NCBI GenBank assembly: GCA_964476625.1
Contig: CAYZBJ010000002.1
Coordinates: 62,001 to 126,000, forward strand
Reading direction: 5' to 3'
Source of the DNA: JAMLIN01 sp964476625
Lineage (GTDB): Bacteria; Pseudomonadota; Gammaproteobacteria; Burkholderiales; Burkholderiaceae_E
Length of the DNA: 64,000 nucleotides
Position numbers and translations under genes: made by a program. The notes below the pieces were generated by a model, which had not been told where the DNA came from, did not search any database, and was given only the letters and a program-made list of their open reading frames with translations. This document shows, piece by piece, positions 9,005-17,204 of the stretch (within the stretch, counting starts at the first letter, position 1; the number at the start of each line of letters is the position of its first letter).

Positions 9005-9933
9005 CGCAGGTGGCGCCCCGGTGCACGCCTGTCCGCCGCGGCGTCGCCGGCCACGACGCGGATCGCCGGCCCGGCCGGCGACGGGGGATCATCGGCGAGG
9101 GGTGTCTGGAGCGGTGTTTGGGCGGAGGGCGCGGCGAGCGGCGCCAGGTCGAAGCTCGTGCGCACGATCGGGTCCTGCAGCAGCTGCGCGGTCACCTGGT
9201 AGACGAAGACGTCGTCACGCATTGCGGCCGGCCGGTCGATCTCGAAGTGCCGCACGATGCGGCCAGGCGAGGGCGTCATCACCAGGATGGCGCCGGACAG
9301 GCGGACCGCTTCCATGAGGTCGTGGGTGATCATCAGCACCCCCATGCGACGCTCGCGCATGTGGTCGAGCAGCAGCGCGTACAACTCCGTCTTCAGGCCG
9401 ATGTCGAGCGCCGAGAAGGGCTCGTCGAGCAGCAGCAGGTCGGGCTCGATCGCCAGTGCCCGCGCGAGCGCGACCCGGCTCTGCATGCCGCCCGAGAGCT
9501 GGTGCGGGAATTTGGCGAGATCCTCGTCGGCGAGTCCCATGCGCAGCCCGAGCGTGCGGCCGCGCGCTTCGCGTTCCGCGCGCCGGATGCGCGCCGCCTT
9601 CAGGCCCAGCACGATATTGTCGAGCGCGCTCTTCCAGGGCAGCAGGCGCGGCTGCTGGAACATGCAGGCGGACCGGACGAAGCCGTTGTCGATGCGGCCG
9701 GTGCGTACGGTGAGCAGGCCTGCGCACAGGTGCAGCAGGGTCGTCTTGCCGCAGCCCGACGGGCCGACCAGGGCGACCACTTCGCCGGCGGCGACATCGA
9801 GGTCGATGTCCTCGAGCACCGGGCGCAGGGCGAAGGCATGCTCGAGTTCCCGGACCTGCAGGCGGGCCGGCATCGGGGCCGCATCGGCAGGCGTTGCGAC
9901 GGCTTGCCGGGCGGGGGCGGGGCGGGCGTTCAT
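8998..9933 (-). CDS. ABC transporter ATPase, nitrate/sulfonate/taurine (SsuB/TauB) type
   Basis: Cytoplasmic ATP-binding subunit, 311 aa. Walker A GPSGCGKTT, Q-loop FQQPRLLPWKSALDN, signature LSGGMQSR, Walker B LLLLDEPFSALD and the switch histidine in MITHDLMEAV are all present, in the SsuB/NrtD/TauB style. A C-terminal extension of about 60 residues after the ATPase core is Pro/Ala-rich. The start at 9933 overlaps the permease stop (ATGA), and the frame further upstream would run through the permease gene. Works with the permease and binding protein encoded just upstream. Confidence 0.9.
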   Translation of the reverse strand: MNARPAPARQAVATPADAAPMPARLQVRELEHAFALRPVLEDIDLDVAAGEVVALVGPSGCGKTTLLHLCAGLLTVRTGRIDNGFVRSACMFQQPRLLPWKSALDNIVLGLKAARIRRAEREARGRTLGLRMGLADEDLAKFPHQLSGGMQSRVALARALAIEPDLLLLDEPFSALDIGLKTELYALLLDHMRERRMGVLMITHDLMEAVRLSGAILVMTPSPGRIVRHFEIDRPAAMRDDVFVYQVTAQLLQDPIVRTSFDLAPLAAPSAQTPLQTPLADDPPSPAGPAIRVVAGDAAADRRAPGRHLRC

Positions 9934-10718
9934 GCGGGCATCCGCCAGCGTTCGATCTCGCGCTTGATCGGTTCGAGCAACAGGTATTCGACGGCCAGCA
10001 GCAAGCCGACCACCGCGCTGATCCACGCGAGGGTCGAGGCGGTGTCGAGGTGCGAGCGGCTGACGGCCAGCGCCGCGCCCACCCCGTCGCTCGACGCGAA
10101 CAGTTCGGCCATCACCACGACCTTCCACGAGATCCCCAGCGCGGTGATCCAGGCCGGGAACAGGTAGGACACGACATGCGGCAGGTAGACATCGACCAGG
10201 CGCATCAGCGGCGGCACCCGGTAGGCGCTGGCCATGTCCTGGAGTTGTCCGTCGAGGGTGCGGGCGCCCTGCATCGCGCCGACGAAGACGACCGGCAGGC
10301 AGGCGATGAAGACGGTGAACACCGGCGTGCCGTCGCCGGCGCCGAACCACAGCATCGCGAGGACCAGCCAGGCGATCGGCGGGGTGCCGATGAGCACCGT
10401 CATGATCGGCCGCGACATCATCGAAGCGGTCATCGAGACGCCGGCGGCGATGCCGGCGACGCTGCCCATCAGCAGTGCCGCGCCGAAGCCGGCCAGCGCA
10501 CGGCGCGCAGTCGTGGCGAGCTCGGGCAAGGCGCTGCCTTCGGCCAGCAGGCGGGCGAGGGTGTTCGCCGTGGTGCGCGGATCGGGCAGGATCAGCTCGC
10601 CATAACCGACGCTCAGCCATTCCCAGGCTGCGAACAGCAGCAACAGGCTGGCGATCGCGCCCCAGCCGCTCCAGAGATATGCCGGCAGTGCGCGCAGGGC
10701 GTTGCGCAGCAGGCTCAA
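9930..10718 (-). CDS. ABC transporter permease, SsuC/TauC/NrtB type
   Basis: Inner-membrane permease, 262 aa if translation starts at the TTG at 10718. That TTG overlaps the stop of the binding-protein gene (ATTGA) and gives MSLLRNALRALPAYLWSG followed by the first membrane segment. The next in-frame start is at 10943, which would add 75 arginine-rich residues overlapping the binding-protein gene. Six hydrophobic segments and the permease loop EAA-like region MASAYRVPPLMRLVDVYLPHVVSYLFPAWITALGISWKVVVMAE fit the BPD_transp_1 family. Substrate unknown. Confidence 0.87.
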   Translation of the reverse strand: MSLLRNALRALPAYLWSGWGAIASLLLLFAAWEWLSVGYGELILPDPRTTANTLARLLAEGSALPELATTARRALAGFGAALLMGSVAGIAAGVSMTASMMSRPIMTVLIGTPPIAWLVLAMLWFGAGDGTPVFTVFIACLPVVFVGAMQGARTLDGQLQDMASAYRVPPLMRLVDVYLPHVVSYLFPAWITALGISWKVVVMAELFASSDGVGAALAVSRSHLDTASTLAWISAVVGLLLAVEYLLLEPIKREIERWRMPA

Positions 10719-11755
10719 TGCGATGCGCGTCCGTAGAAGGCGGCGTCCGGCATGCGTCCTCCGATCGCGGCGGGATTGCGGCGCATCAGTGCGTCGTAGA
10801 AGAACTCCAGCTCCTCGCGTGCCTCGGCGGCCGGCACGGCCTCGAGCGGGCTCGAGGCGATGGCGTCGGCGATCGCATCGGCATCGAGCATCTCGATGCG
10901 CGATGCCACCATGCGCCCGCACTCGGCGGGGTTCGCCTGGCACCAGAGGAGCGAATCACGGTAGGCCGCGTGTATCCGGGCGACCAGGTCGGGGCGTTCG
11001 CGCAGCGCGCCTATCGCGGCGATGCCGGCCTGCGGGATGCGCGGCGATCGCTTCAGCACGCGACCCCATTCGGCCTGCAGGTCGATCGAGCGATGCAGCT
11101 CGGGTGCGACGACACTGGCGGGAAAGGACTTCGCGCGATTCAGCGCCATCGAGACCATCGGCTCGGCGAGCAGGGCGTGATCGACCCGGCGCGCGAGCAG
11201 CAACTGCATCGCATCCATCGGCGAGGCAACGTAGCGCAGCTTGAAGTCGCGTCGTGGATCCAGCCCCTGGGCCTCGCTGATCAGCCCGAACAGCAGGTCG
11301 GGCATGTCGGCCCGGAAGGGCATCGCGATCTCCTCGCCGCGCAGGTCGGCGAGGGTCTCGAGATTGGGCTCACGCGATACCAGCCACAGGATGCCCCAGG
11401 TCGAGACGTTGACCAGTTCGAGCTTCGCGCCGCGATTGTAGAGATTCGCCGCCACGTTGGTCGGCACCGCGAGGATGTCGGCCTTGCCCTCGAGGGCAAG
11501 CACCCGTAGCTGGTCGGGGTCGCGCCAGGGCTGGAACTCCACCGTCTGCGCGATGTCGGCCAGCGCACCCGATTCGGCCATGTGGATCAGCGGGAAGGAC
11601 ACTGCCGCGAGCGGCCCGGCGAGCACGAGGCGCGGCAGCTTCTGCGCCTGCGCCGGTTGGGTCGGCAGGGCCAGCGCAAGCGCACAGGTGGCGAGCAAGG
11701 TGCGCAGCAGCGCACCGGGGCGCTGTCGCCATGCGCTCGATCGAGGCAAGGACAT
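10715..11755 (-). CDS. Periplasmic ABC substrate-binding protein, SsuA/NMT1-like
   Basis: Exported binding protein, 346 aa. A signal peptide is clear (arginine-rich start, hydrophobic core LLATCALALALP, cleavage after QPAQAQ). The mature part has the two-lobed periplasmic-binding pattern, for example ADILAVPTNVAANLYNRG and DALLAEPMVSMALNRAKSF-like stretches, as in nitrate/sulfonate/thiamine-precursor binders. The ATG at 11755 is preferred over a TTG at 11770. The gene follows the TonB receptor stop closely and overlaps the permease start, so receptor, binding protein, permease and ATPase form one uptake path from outer membrane to cytoplasm. Ligand unknown. Confidence 0.84.
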   Translation of the reverse strand: MSLPRSSAWRQRPGALLRTLLATCALALALPTQPAQAQKLPRLVLAGPLAAVSFPLIHMAESGALADIAQTVEFQPWRDPDQLRVLALEGKADILAVPTNVAANLYNRGAKLELVNVSTWGILWLVSREPNLETLADLRGEEIAMPFRADMPDLLFGLISEAQGLDPRRDFKLRYVASPMDAMQLLLARRVDHALLAEPMVSMALNRAKSFPASVVAPELHRSIDLQAEWGRVLKRSPRIPQAGIAAIGALRERPDLVARIHAAYRDSLLWCQANPAECGRMVASRIEMLDADAIADAIASSPLEAVPAAEAREELEFFYDALMRRNPAAIGGRMPDAAFYGRASH

Positions 11756-11771
11756 CGGGAACGGCGCCAAA

Positions 11772-13874
11772 TCAGAACCCCCCGCTCAGTGTCACCATGA
11801 GGCCCCGCCCCGGGGCCTGGATCTCCTGGCCGGACAGGCCCTGGGCGAGATGTTCATGGTAGCCCTTGTCGAAGAGGTTGTTCAGCCGCACATCGAGCGC
11901 GGTATCGGCGAAGCCGCCGAGGCGGCCGAACCGCCATCCGAACGCCAGGTCGGCGGTGACGAAGGACGGCGTGCGATCCTCTGCGCCGTTGGTGAAACGG
12001 GTTGCGATACGGTCCTGGGAGGACACCGCGCGAACCTGCGCACGCCAGGCGAAGCCACGCCCGGACGGCTGCCCGATGCCGAGGCGGATCTCCGGCGGCG
12101 GCATCTCGGTGAGCGGCTCGTCGTCCTGGTGGTTGCGCCCGCGCAGCCAGGTGAAGCTCGCATCGGCGAGCCAGCTCCCGAAGGGCTTGCTGGCGCTGCC
12201 CTCGATACCGTAGATGCTGACCTTGTCGAGGTTCTCGGTCCGCTTGATCGGCAGGCCGTTCTGCGGATGGTCGGCGCCGGTGACGCGGCCCGCGATGTAG
12301 TCGTCGACGCGGGTGTGGAACACGGCGAGCCGGTAGCCGAGCGCCGGGGTGTCGCCCTTCACGCCGAGTTCGATGCTGGTCGAGCGCTCCGGGTCGAGAT
12401 CGGGATTGCCGATGTGGAAGTAGCCGTCGCCGCGGGCGGAGTCCTCGAAGCGCTCGCGCATGTCGGCGGCACGGTAGGCGCTGCCGAGGCTGACATAGGG
12501 ATTGAGCGCCGGCGAGATGGCGTGGCTCGCCCCGATCGACCAGGCGACGGTGTCGTCGGCATGACGCAGGCCGGTGGTCTGGGCGCCCGGCCCGACACCC
12601 TTCTGCGCGGCGTTGCCGACCACCCGGTCGTAGCGCAGCGCGGCGACGACCAGGGTATCGCCGAAGCCGATCTCGTCCTGGATGAAGGCGCCGGTCGATT
12701 GCAGCCGGCCCTTGCTGAACGGATCGTTGCGCATGTTGTTGTTGAACAGCGGCGGATTGTTGTCCATGTAGCGCGCCGGATCCGCGCTCATGCGCCAGTG
12801 CTCGGCACCGATCGTGAGCAGGTGGCGCTCGCCTACCGGGACGAGATAGCGCAGCTTGGCGCCGTCGGTGGCGAAGGTGACGTCGTTGCGGACGTAGTCG
12901 CGCCCGAGTGCGTCGGAGTACGCCCGGATCTGGCGGAAGACGTCCTGGCGGTAGATGTCGGCCGACAGGGTTCCGGCGCCGATGCGGGTGTCGACGCCCA
13001 GCTCGATGAGCTCGCGCTTCTGCTTCGGTGAATGAATCGTGACCCGGCCCAGCGGCGGCGGGATGCCGGCGCCGCCCGGCTGGCCGCCGGTGCGCGCGGA
13101 GCCCGGATACCAGACATCGTCATCGACATGGCGCTGCAGGTTGGCGCGCAGCACGGTCCCGCCGGCGGTGCGGAATCCGTACTTCAGCAGCAGCGAATCC
13201 GCCTCGTAGCCGGTGCGCGGCACCCGGCCATCGGGGCTGCGATAGTCGTCGATGTCGCGGCCGGCGACGCCCAGCACCAGCGCATGCTCGGGGCTCGCAT
13301 AGCGGTAGATGCCGGCGCCGGCGAAGCCCTTGTCGACGGTGCTGCCGGTCAGGGAGACGCGGCCGCCGTGCGCGGGCGCATCGGCGAAGTGCAGGCGCGG
13401 CGTGAGCAGGTTGACCGCGCCGCCCATCGCGCCGCTGCCATAGAGGACAGACGAGGGTCCCTTGACGACCTCGGCCCGCTCGAGCAGGCCGGCGTCGAGG
13501 AAGGAGGCGATCGCGCCCTGTGGCTGCGCCGAGTTGAGCCGCACTCCGTCGATCAGGATGCCGATGCTCTCCTTCTTGAGCCCGCGCAGGACCGGATTCT
13601 GTCCCCAGGCGCCGTCGGACTGCACCGCGAGGCCCGGCTCGCCCCGGAACAGGCTGCCCGCCGGTCCCGGCGTCGCGGCCGCGTCGGCCCCGAGCACCTC
13701 GATCGACTGGGGGGTGCTCACCGTTGGTGTGTCGTAGCCGCGCGCCGTGACGCTGATCTCGGGCAGCGTTTCCTGGCCATGGGCGGCCTGCGGGGCGCCG
13801 CCGAGCGTGGCCAGCCCGGACAGGGCCAGCGCGAGGGCACCTCGAACCGGGGGTCCCGGGACCTGCAATGCCAT
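11772..13874 (-). CDS. TonB-dependent outer-membrane receptor
   Basis: Outer-membrane active transporter, 700 aa. A signal peptide (residues about 1-33) is followed by a TonB-box-like LPEISVTARG, a plug domain (PQSIEVLGADA, NPVLRGLKKESIGILIDGVR, RAEVVKGPSSVLYGSGAMGGAVNL) and a beta-barrel ending in the aromatic strand GRGLMVTLSGGF. The terminal region contains NNLFDKGYHEHLAQG, seen in heme, cobalamin and metal receptors. ATG 13874 has GGAG 8 nt upstream; a much longer open frame to 14132 crosses the promoter region and is rejected. First gene of the operon ending in nnrS. Ligand not determined; tetrapyrrole or metal chelate is an inference from context. Confidence 0.92.
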   Translation of the reverse strand: MALQVPGPPVRGALALALSGLATLGGAPQAAHGQETLPEISVTARGYDTPTVSTPQSIEVLGADAAATPGPAGSLFRGEPGLAVQSDGAWGQNPVLRGLKKESIGILIDGVRLNSAQPQGAIASFLDAGLLERAEVVKGPSSVLYGSGAMGGAVNLLTPRLHFADAPAHGGRVSLTGSTVDKGFAGAGIYRYASPEHALVLGVAGRDIDDYRSPDGRVPRTGYEADSLLLKYGFRTAGGTVLRANLQRHVDDDVWYPGSARTGGQPGGAGIPPPLGRVTIHSPKQKRELIELGVDTRIGAGTLSADIYRQDVFRQIRAYSDALGRDYVRNDVTFATDGAKLRYLVPVGERHLLTIGAEHWRMSADPARYMDNNPPLFNNNMRNDPFSKGRLQSTGAFIQDEIGFGDTLVVAALRYDRVVGNAAQKGVGPGAQTTGLRHADDTVAWSIGASHAISPALNPYVSLGSAYRAADMRERFEDSARGDGYFHIGNPDLDPERSTSIELGVKGDTPALGYRLAVFHTRVDDYIAGRVTGADHPQNGLPIKRTENLDKVSIYGIEGSASKPFGSWLADASFTWLRGRNHQDDEPLTEMPPPEIRLGIGQPSGRGFAWRAQVRAVSSQDRIATRFTNGAEDRTPSFVTADLAFGWRFGRLGGFADTALDVRLNNLFDKGYHEHLAQGLSGQEIQAPGRGLMVTLSGGF

Positions 13875-13967
13875 GTCGGCGCTCCGATCGATGAAGGACG
13901 AGCTGGCTTGCGGCGGCTGGCTGGCTGGCCCGGAGGGCCAGGCAGGTCCTCCGGTAGGGCAGAGTAT

Positions 13968-13986
13968 GGAAATGAGAATCAGTTGT
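13968..13986. promoter_or_regulatory. Fur-like box upstream of the TonB receptor operon
   Basis: The 19 bases starting GGAAATGAGAATCAG match the classical Fur consensus at 12 of 19 positions by eye, including the core ATGA-AATCA. It lies about 95 nt upstream of the receptor start and 4 nt from an FNR-like box. Iron-responsive control of a TonB receptor would be usual, but no binding data exist. Confidence 0.45.
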
Positions 13987-13988
13987 AA

Positions 13989-14002
13989 TTGACCTGGATC
14001 AA
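13989..14002. promoter_or_regulatory. FNR/DNR/NnrR-type box in the receptor-NnrS / exporter divergent region
   Basis: TTGAC-CTGG-ATCAA differs from the TTGAT-N4-ATCAA consensus at one position. It lies 115-128 nt upstream of the TonB receptor start and 66-79 nt upstream of the divergent ABC exporter start. NnrS genes are classical targets of this regulator class, which favours the leftward operon. Confidence 0.62.
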
Positions 14003-14067
14003 GGCAAGCGCAGGCGGGCCCCTCCCGGGCTGCCGGTCCGGTCGCGAATGACGTACCTTCGATCCCG

Positions 14068-14802
14068 ATGCCTACCCAATCGCATGACGGCAACGCTGCG
14101 CCGCCCGTCTTCCAGGTCCGCGGCCTGAGCAAGGTCTACCGGACCGGCGAGGTCGAGGTGCACGCGCTGCGCGGCATCGACCTCGACATCCATCGCGGCG
14201 AGTTCATCGTGCTGCTCGGCGCCTCGGGCAGTGGCAAGTCGACCCTGCTCAATATCCTCGGCGGGCTCGATGTGCCGAGCGCCGGCACCGTCCGTTTCGG
14301 CGGGCGCGACCTGAGCGCGGCGGGCGAGGCCGAGCTGACCCGCTACCGGCGCGAGCATGTCGGCTTCGTGTTCCAGTTCTACAACCTGATCCCGAGCCTG
14401 ACGGTGCGCGAGAACATCGCGCTGGTGACCGACATCGTGTCCGACCCGATGCCGATCGACGAGTCGCTCGGCCTGGTGGCGCTCACGCCGCGGCGGGATC
14501 ATTTCCCTTCCCAGCTCTCGGGCGGCGAGCAGCAACGGGTGGCGATCGCCCGGGCGATCGTCAAGCGCCCCGAGGTCCTGCTGTGCGACGAGCCGACCGG
14601 CGCGCTCGACTACGAGACCGGCAAGCTGGTGCTCGACGTGATCGCGCGAATCAATCGCGAGCTCGGCACCACCGCCATCGTCATCACCCACAATGCCGCG
14701 ATCGCCGGCATGGCCGACCGGGTGATCCGCCTCGGCGACGGGCAGATCATCAGCATCGACCGCAATCCGCACAAGCTGTCGCCTTCGGAGCTGTCGTGGT
14801 GA
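14068..14802 (+). CDS. ABC exporter ATPase (MacB/LolD-like)
   Basis: ATP-binding subunit, 244 aa. Walker A GASGSGKSTLL, Q-loop FQFYNLIPSLTVREN, signature LSGGEQQR, Walker B VLLCDEPTGALD and the H-switch VITHNAAIAGMADRVI are intact. The VFQFYNLIP and GGLDVPSAGTVRFGGRDL forms are typical of ATPases that power FtsX-type permeases rather than importers. It heads a three-gene unit; its stop overlaps the GTG start of the permease gene. Likely exports an unknown compound or moves lipids or lipoproteins. Confidence 0.92.
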   Translation: MPTQSHDGNAAPPVFQVRGLSKVYRTGEVEVHALRGIDLDIHRGEFIVLLGASGSGKSTLLNILGGLDVPSAGTVRFGGRDLSAAGEAELTRYRREHVGFVFQFYNLIPSLTVRENIALVTDIVSDPMPIDESLGLVALTPRRDHFPSQLSGGEQQRVAIARAIVKRPEVLLCDEPTGALDYETGKLVLDVIARINRELGTTAIVITHNAAIAGMADRVIRLGDGQIISIDRNPHKLSPSELSW

Positions 14803-17204
14803 GCGGCCTGCGCAGCCTGCAGTGGGTGCCGCATGCGCTCGACCGCAAGCTGCTGCGCGACCTGCTGCGCATGTGGAGCCAGGCGCTCACCATCGCGCTG
14901 GTGGTCGCCAGCGGCGTCGGGGGTTTCATCACCAGCCTGAGCGCGGTCGATTCGCTCGCGGCCGCCCGCGATCGCTTCTATGCCGAGGAGCGCTTCGCGG
15001 ACGTGTTCGCCTCGGTCAAGCGGGCCCCGAACAGCCTCGAGGAAAGCCTGCGCGGCATCCCCGGGCTGGCCGATGTGCAGACGACCGTCGAGCATGTGGT
15101 GCGGGTGCGGGTCGAGGGGGTGAGCGACCCGATCATCGGGCGACTGATCGGGCTCGACGATCGCGCGCCGCCGCGCATGAACCGGGTGGTCGTGCGCAGT
15201 GGGCGCGCTCCCGAGCTCGGCGAGGCGGGCGCCCGCGGCGATGGCCGCATCGAAGCCCTGGTGTCGGCCGGGTTCGCCGACGCACGGGGCCTGAAGCCGG
15301 GCGACACCGTGTCGGCGCTGGTCAATGGCAAGGAACGCGGCCTGCTGGTCGTCGGTACCGCGCTCTCGCCCGAGTACATCTTCGCCAGCCTCGGCGGGCA
15401 CCCCGACATGCGCGGCTTCGGCGTGTTCTGGGTCGACCGCGATACCCTGGCCGCGGCCTACGACATGGATGGCGCGTTCACCCAGATCGCCGGCAAGCTC
15501 GCGCCCGGCGCGTCGGAGCGCGACGTCATCGCGCAGCTCACCCGCTGGCTCGGCCCCTACGGCGTGGGCGAAGCGCATGGTCGCGAGGACCAGACCTCGC
15601 ACTCGATGCTCGATGGCGAGATCCGGCAGCAGGAGGTGCTCGGCACCGTGCTGCCCTCGATTTTCCTCGGCGTGGCGGCCTTCCTGCTGAACGTCGTGAT
15701 CTCGCGGCTGGTGTCGACCCAGCGCGAGCAGGTCGCCGCCCTCAAGGCGCTCGGCTACTCCAACGCCAGCATCGCGGCCCACTACCTGAAGCTGGTGCTG
15801 TTCATCGTGACGCTGGGCTTCGGGCTCGGCATCTGGCTGGGCAGCGCGCTCGGCGCGGGTTTCACCCGGCTCTATGCCGAGTTCTTCTACTTCCCCATCC
15901 TCGAGCATCGCATCGCGCCCTGGCTGTTCGTGGTGAGCCTGGGCATCACGCTGGCGACCGCGGTCGCCGGTACGCTGAACGCGATCGCCGCCACGGTACG
16001 CCTGCCACCGGCCGAGGCAATGCGTCCGCCCGCGCCGGGGCATTTCCGGCGCACCCTGCTCGAGCGCCTCGGCCTGCGCGGGATCTCGCCTTCGGTGCAG
16101 ATGATCCTGCGCAACATGGAGCGCCGGCCCTGGCGCACCGGCCTGTCGATCGGCGGGGTGGCGGCGGCGGTCGCCATCGTGGTGATGGGCAACTTCGTGC
16201 GCGACGCGATGGACCATATCGTGCATACCCAGTTCAACCTCGCGATGCGCAGCGACGTGGTGCTGTGGATGATCGAGGCGAGCGGGGACAGCACCCGCTT
16301 CGAGATCGGCCGGCTGCCCGGGGTGATCGCGGTCGAATCGGGGCGCGATGTCCCGGTGCGTTTCGTCAACGGCTCGGCGAGCGAGCGCGGTTCGATCCAG
16401 GGCTATGCGGCGCAGCCGCAGTTGCGTCGCATCGTCGACATCGACGGCCACCATGTCGACCTGCCCGGGGACGGCCTGCTGATGACCGATCGGCTCGCCG
16501 CCAAGCTCGGCCTGCGGATCGGCGACCCGGTGCGCGCCGAAGTGCTCGAGGGCCGCCGCCAGTCGCTCGATCTCACGCTGGTCGCGACGGTTCCCGAGAT
16601 GATCGGGCTCAACGCCTACATGGAGCGGCGCGAACTCAACCGCCTGGTCCAGGAGGGCGACGTGTCATCGCAGTTCTCGGTCGCGCTCGAGCGCGGCAGC
16701 GAGAAATCCTTCCTCGAAGCCATCCAGGGGCTCCCGCGGGTGGTCGGCGCCTTCAGCAAGGACACGCTCCTGCGCAACATGGAGGAGGTCAGTGCGCGCA
16801 ACATGCGCCTGATGAGCACGGTGCTCACGCTGTTCGCCAGCGTCATCGCGGTCGGGGTGGTCTACAACAATGCCCGCATCGCGCTGGCAGAGCGATTGTG
16901 GGAACTCGCCAGCCTGCGGGTGCTGGGCTTCACCCGCGCCGAGGTCTCGGCGCTGCTGCTCGGCGAGATGGCGATCTCGATCGCGGTGGCGCTGCCGATC
17001 GGGATGCTGCTTGGCTGGGGCCTGGTCGAGCTGGTAGCCGGACTGATGAAGTCCGACCAGTTCGAGTTCCCGGTGGTGATCCGGGCGCGGACCTACGCCT
17101 GGGCCGGGCTCTGCGTGGTGGCCGCCGGCCTGGCGAGCGCCTTGGTGGTGCGCCGGCGGGTCGACCGGCTCGACATGGTCGCGGCCTTGAAAACGAGGGA
17201 ATGA
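14799..17204 (+). CDS. FtsX/MacB-like ABC transporter permease
   Basis: Large inner-membrane permease, 801 aa from GTG 14799 (GTGA overlap with the ATPase stop). One N-terminal membrane segment (LTIALVVASGVGGFITSLSA) precedes a periplasmic domain. A three-segment FtsX core follows (SIFLGVAAFLLNVVISRLVSTQREQVAALKALGYSN and on), then a second N-terminal-like segment, a second periplasmic domain and a C-terminal FtsX core (LTLFASVIAVGVVYNNARIALAERLWELASLRVLGF). This duplicated arrangement is the large LolC/YbbP-like permease type. Works with the ATPase upstream and the adaptor downstream. Confidence 0.9.
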   Translation: MSGLRSLQWVPHALDRKLLRDLLRMWSQALTIALVVASGVGGFITSLSAVDSLAAARDRFYAEERFADVFASVKRAPNSLEESLRGIPGLADVQTTVEHVVRVRVEGVSDPIIGRLIGLDDRAPPRMNRVVVRSGRAPELGEAGARGDGRIEALVSAGFADARGLKPGDTVSALVNGKERGLLVVGTALSPEYIFASLGGHPDMRGFGVFWVDRDTLAAAYDMDGAFTQIAGKLAPGASERDVIAQLTRWLGPYGVGEAHGREDQTSHSMLDGEIRQQEVLGTVLPSIFLGVAAFLLNVVISRLVSTQREQVAALKALGYSNASIAAHYLKLVLFIVTLGFGLGIWLGSALGAGFTRLYAEFFYFPILEHRIAPWLFVVSLGITLATAVAGTLNAIAATVRLPPAEAMRPPAPGHFRRTLLERLGLRGISPSVQMILRNMERRPWRTGLSIGGVAAAVAIVVMGNFVRDAMDHIVHTQFNLAMRSDVVLWMIEASGDSTRFEIGRLPGVIAVESGRDVPVRFVNGSASERGSIQGYAAQPQLRRIVDIDGHHVDLPGDGLLMTDRLAAKLGLRIGDPVRAEVLEGRRQSLDLTLVATVPEMIGLNAYMERRELNRLVQEGDVSSQFSVALERGSEKSFLEAIQGLPRVVGAFSKDTLLRNMEEVSARNMRLMSTVLTLFASVIAVGVVYNNARIALAERLWELASLRVLGFTRAEVSALLLGEMAISIAVALPIGMLLGWGLVELVAGLMKSDQFEFPVVIRARTYAWAGLCVVAAGLASALVVRRRVDRLDMVAALKTRE

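Noticed and set aside
13875..13988. Cobalamin or other riboswitch in the TonB receptor leader
   Set aside because: The leader has one simple hairpin (arms 13930-13936 and 13948-13954) but is too short and lacks a recognisable B12-box.
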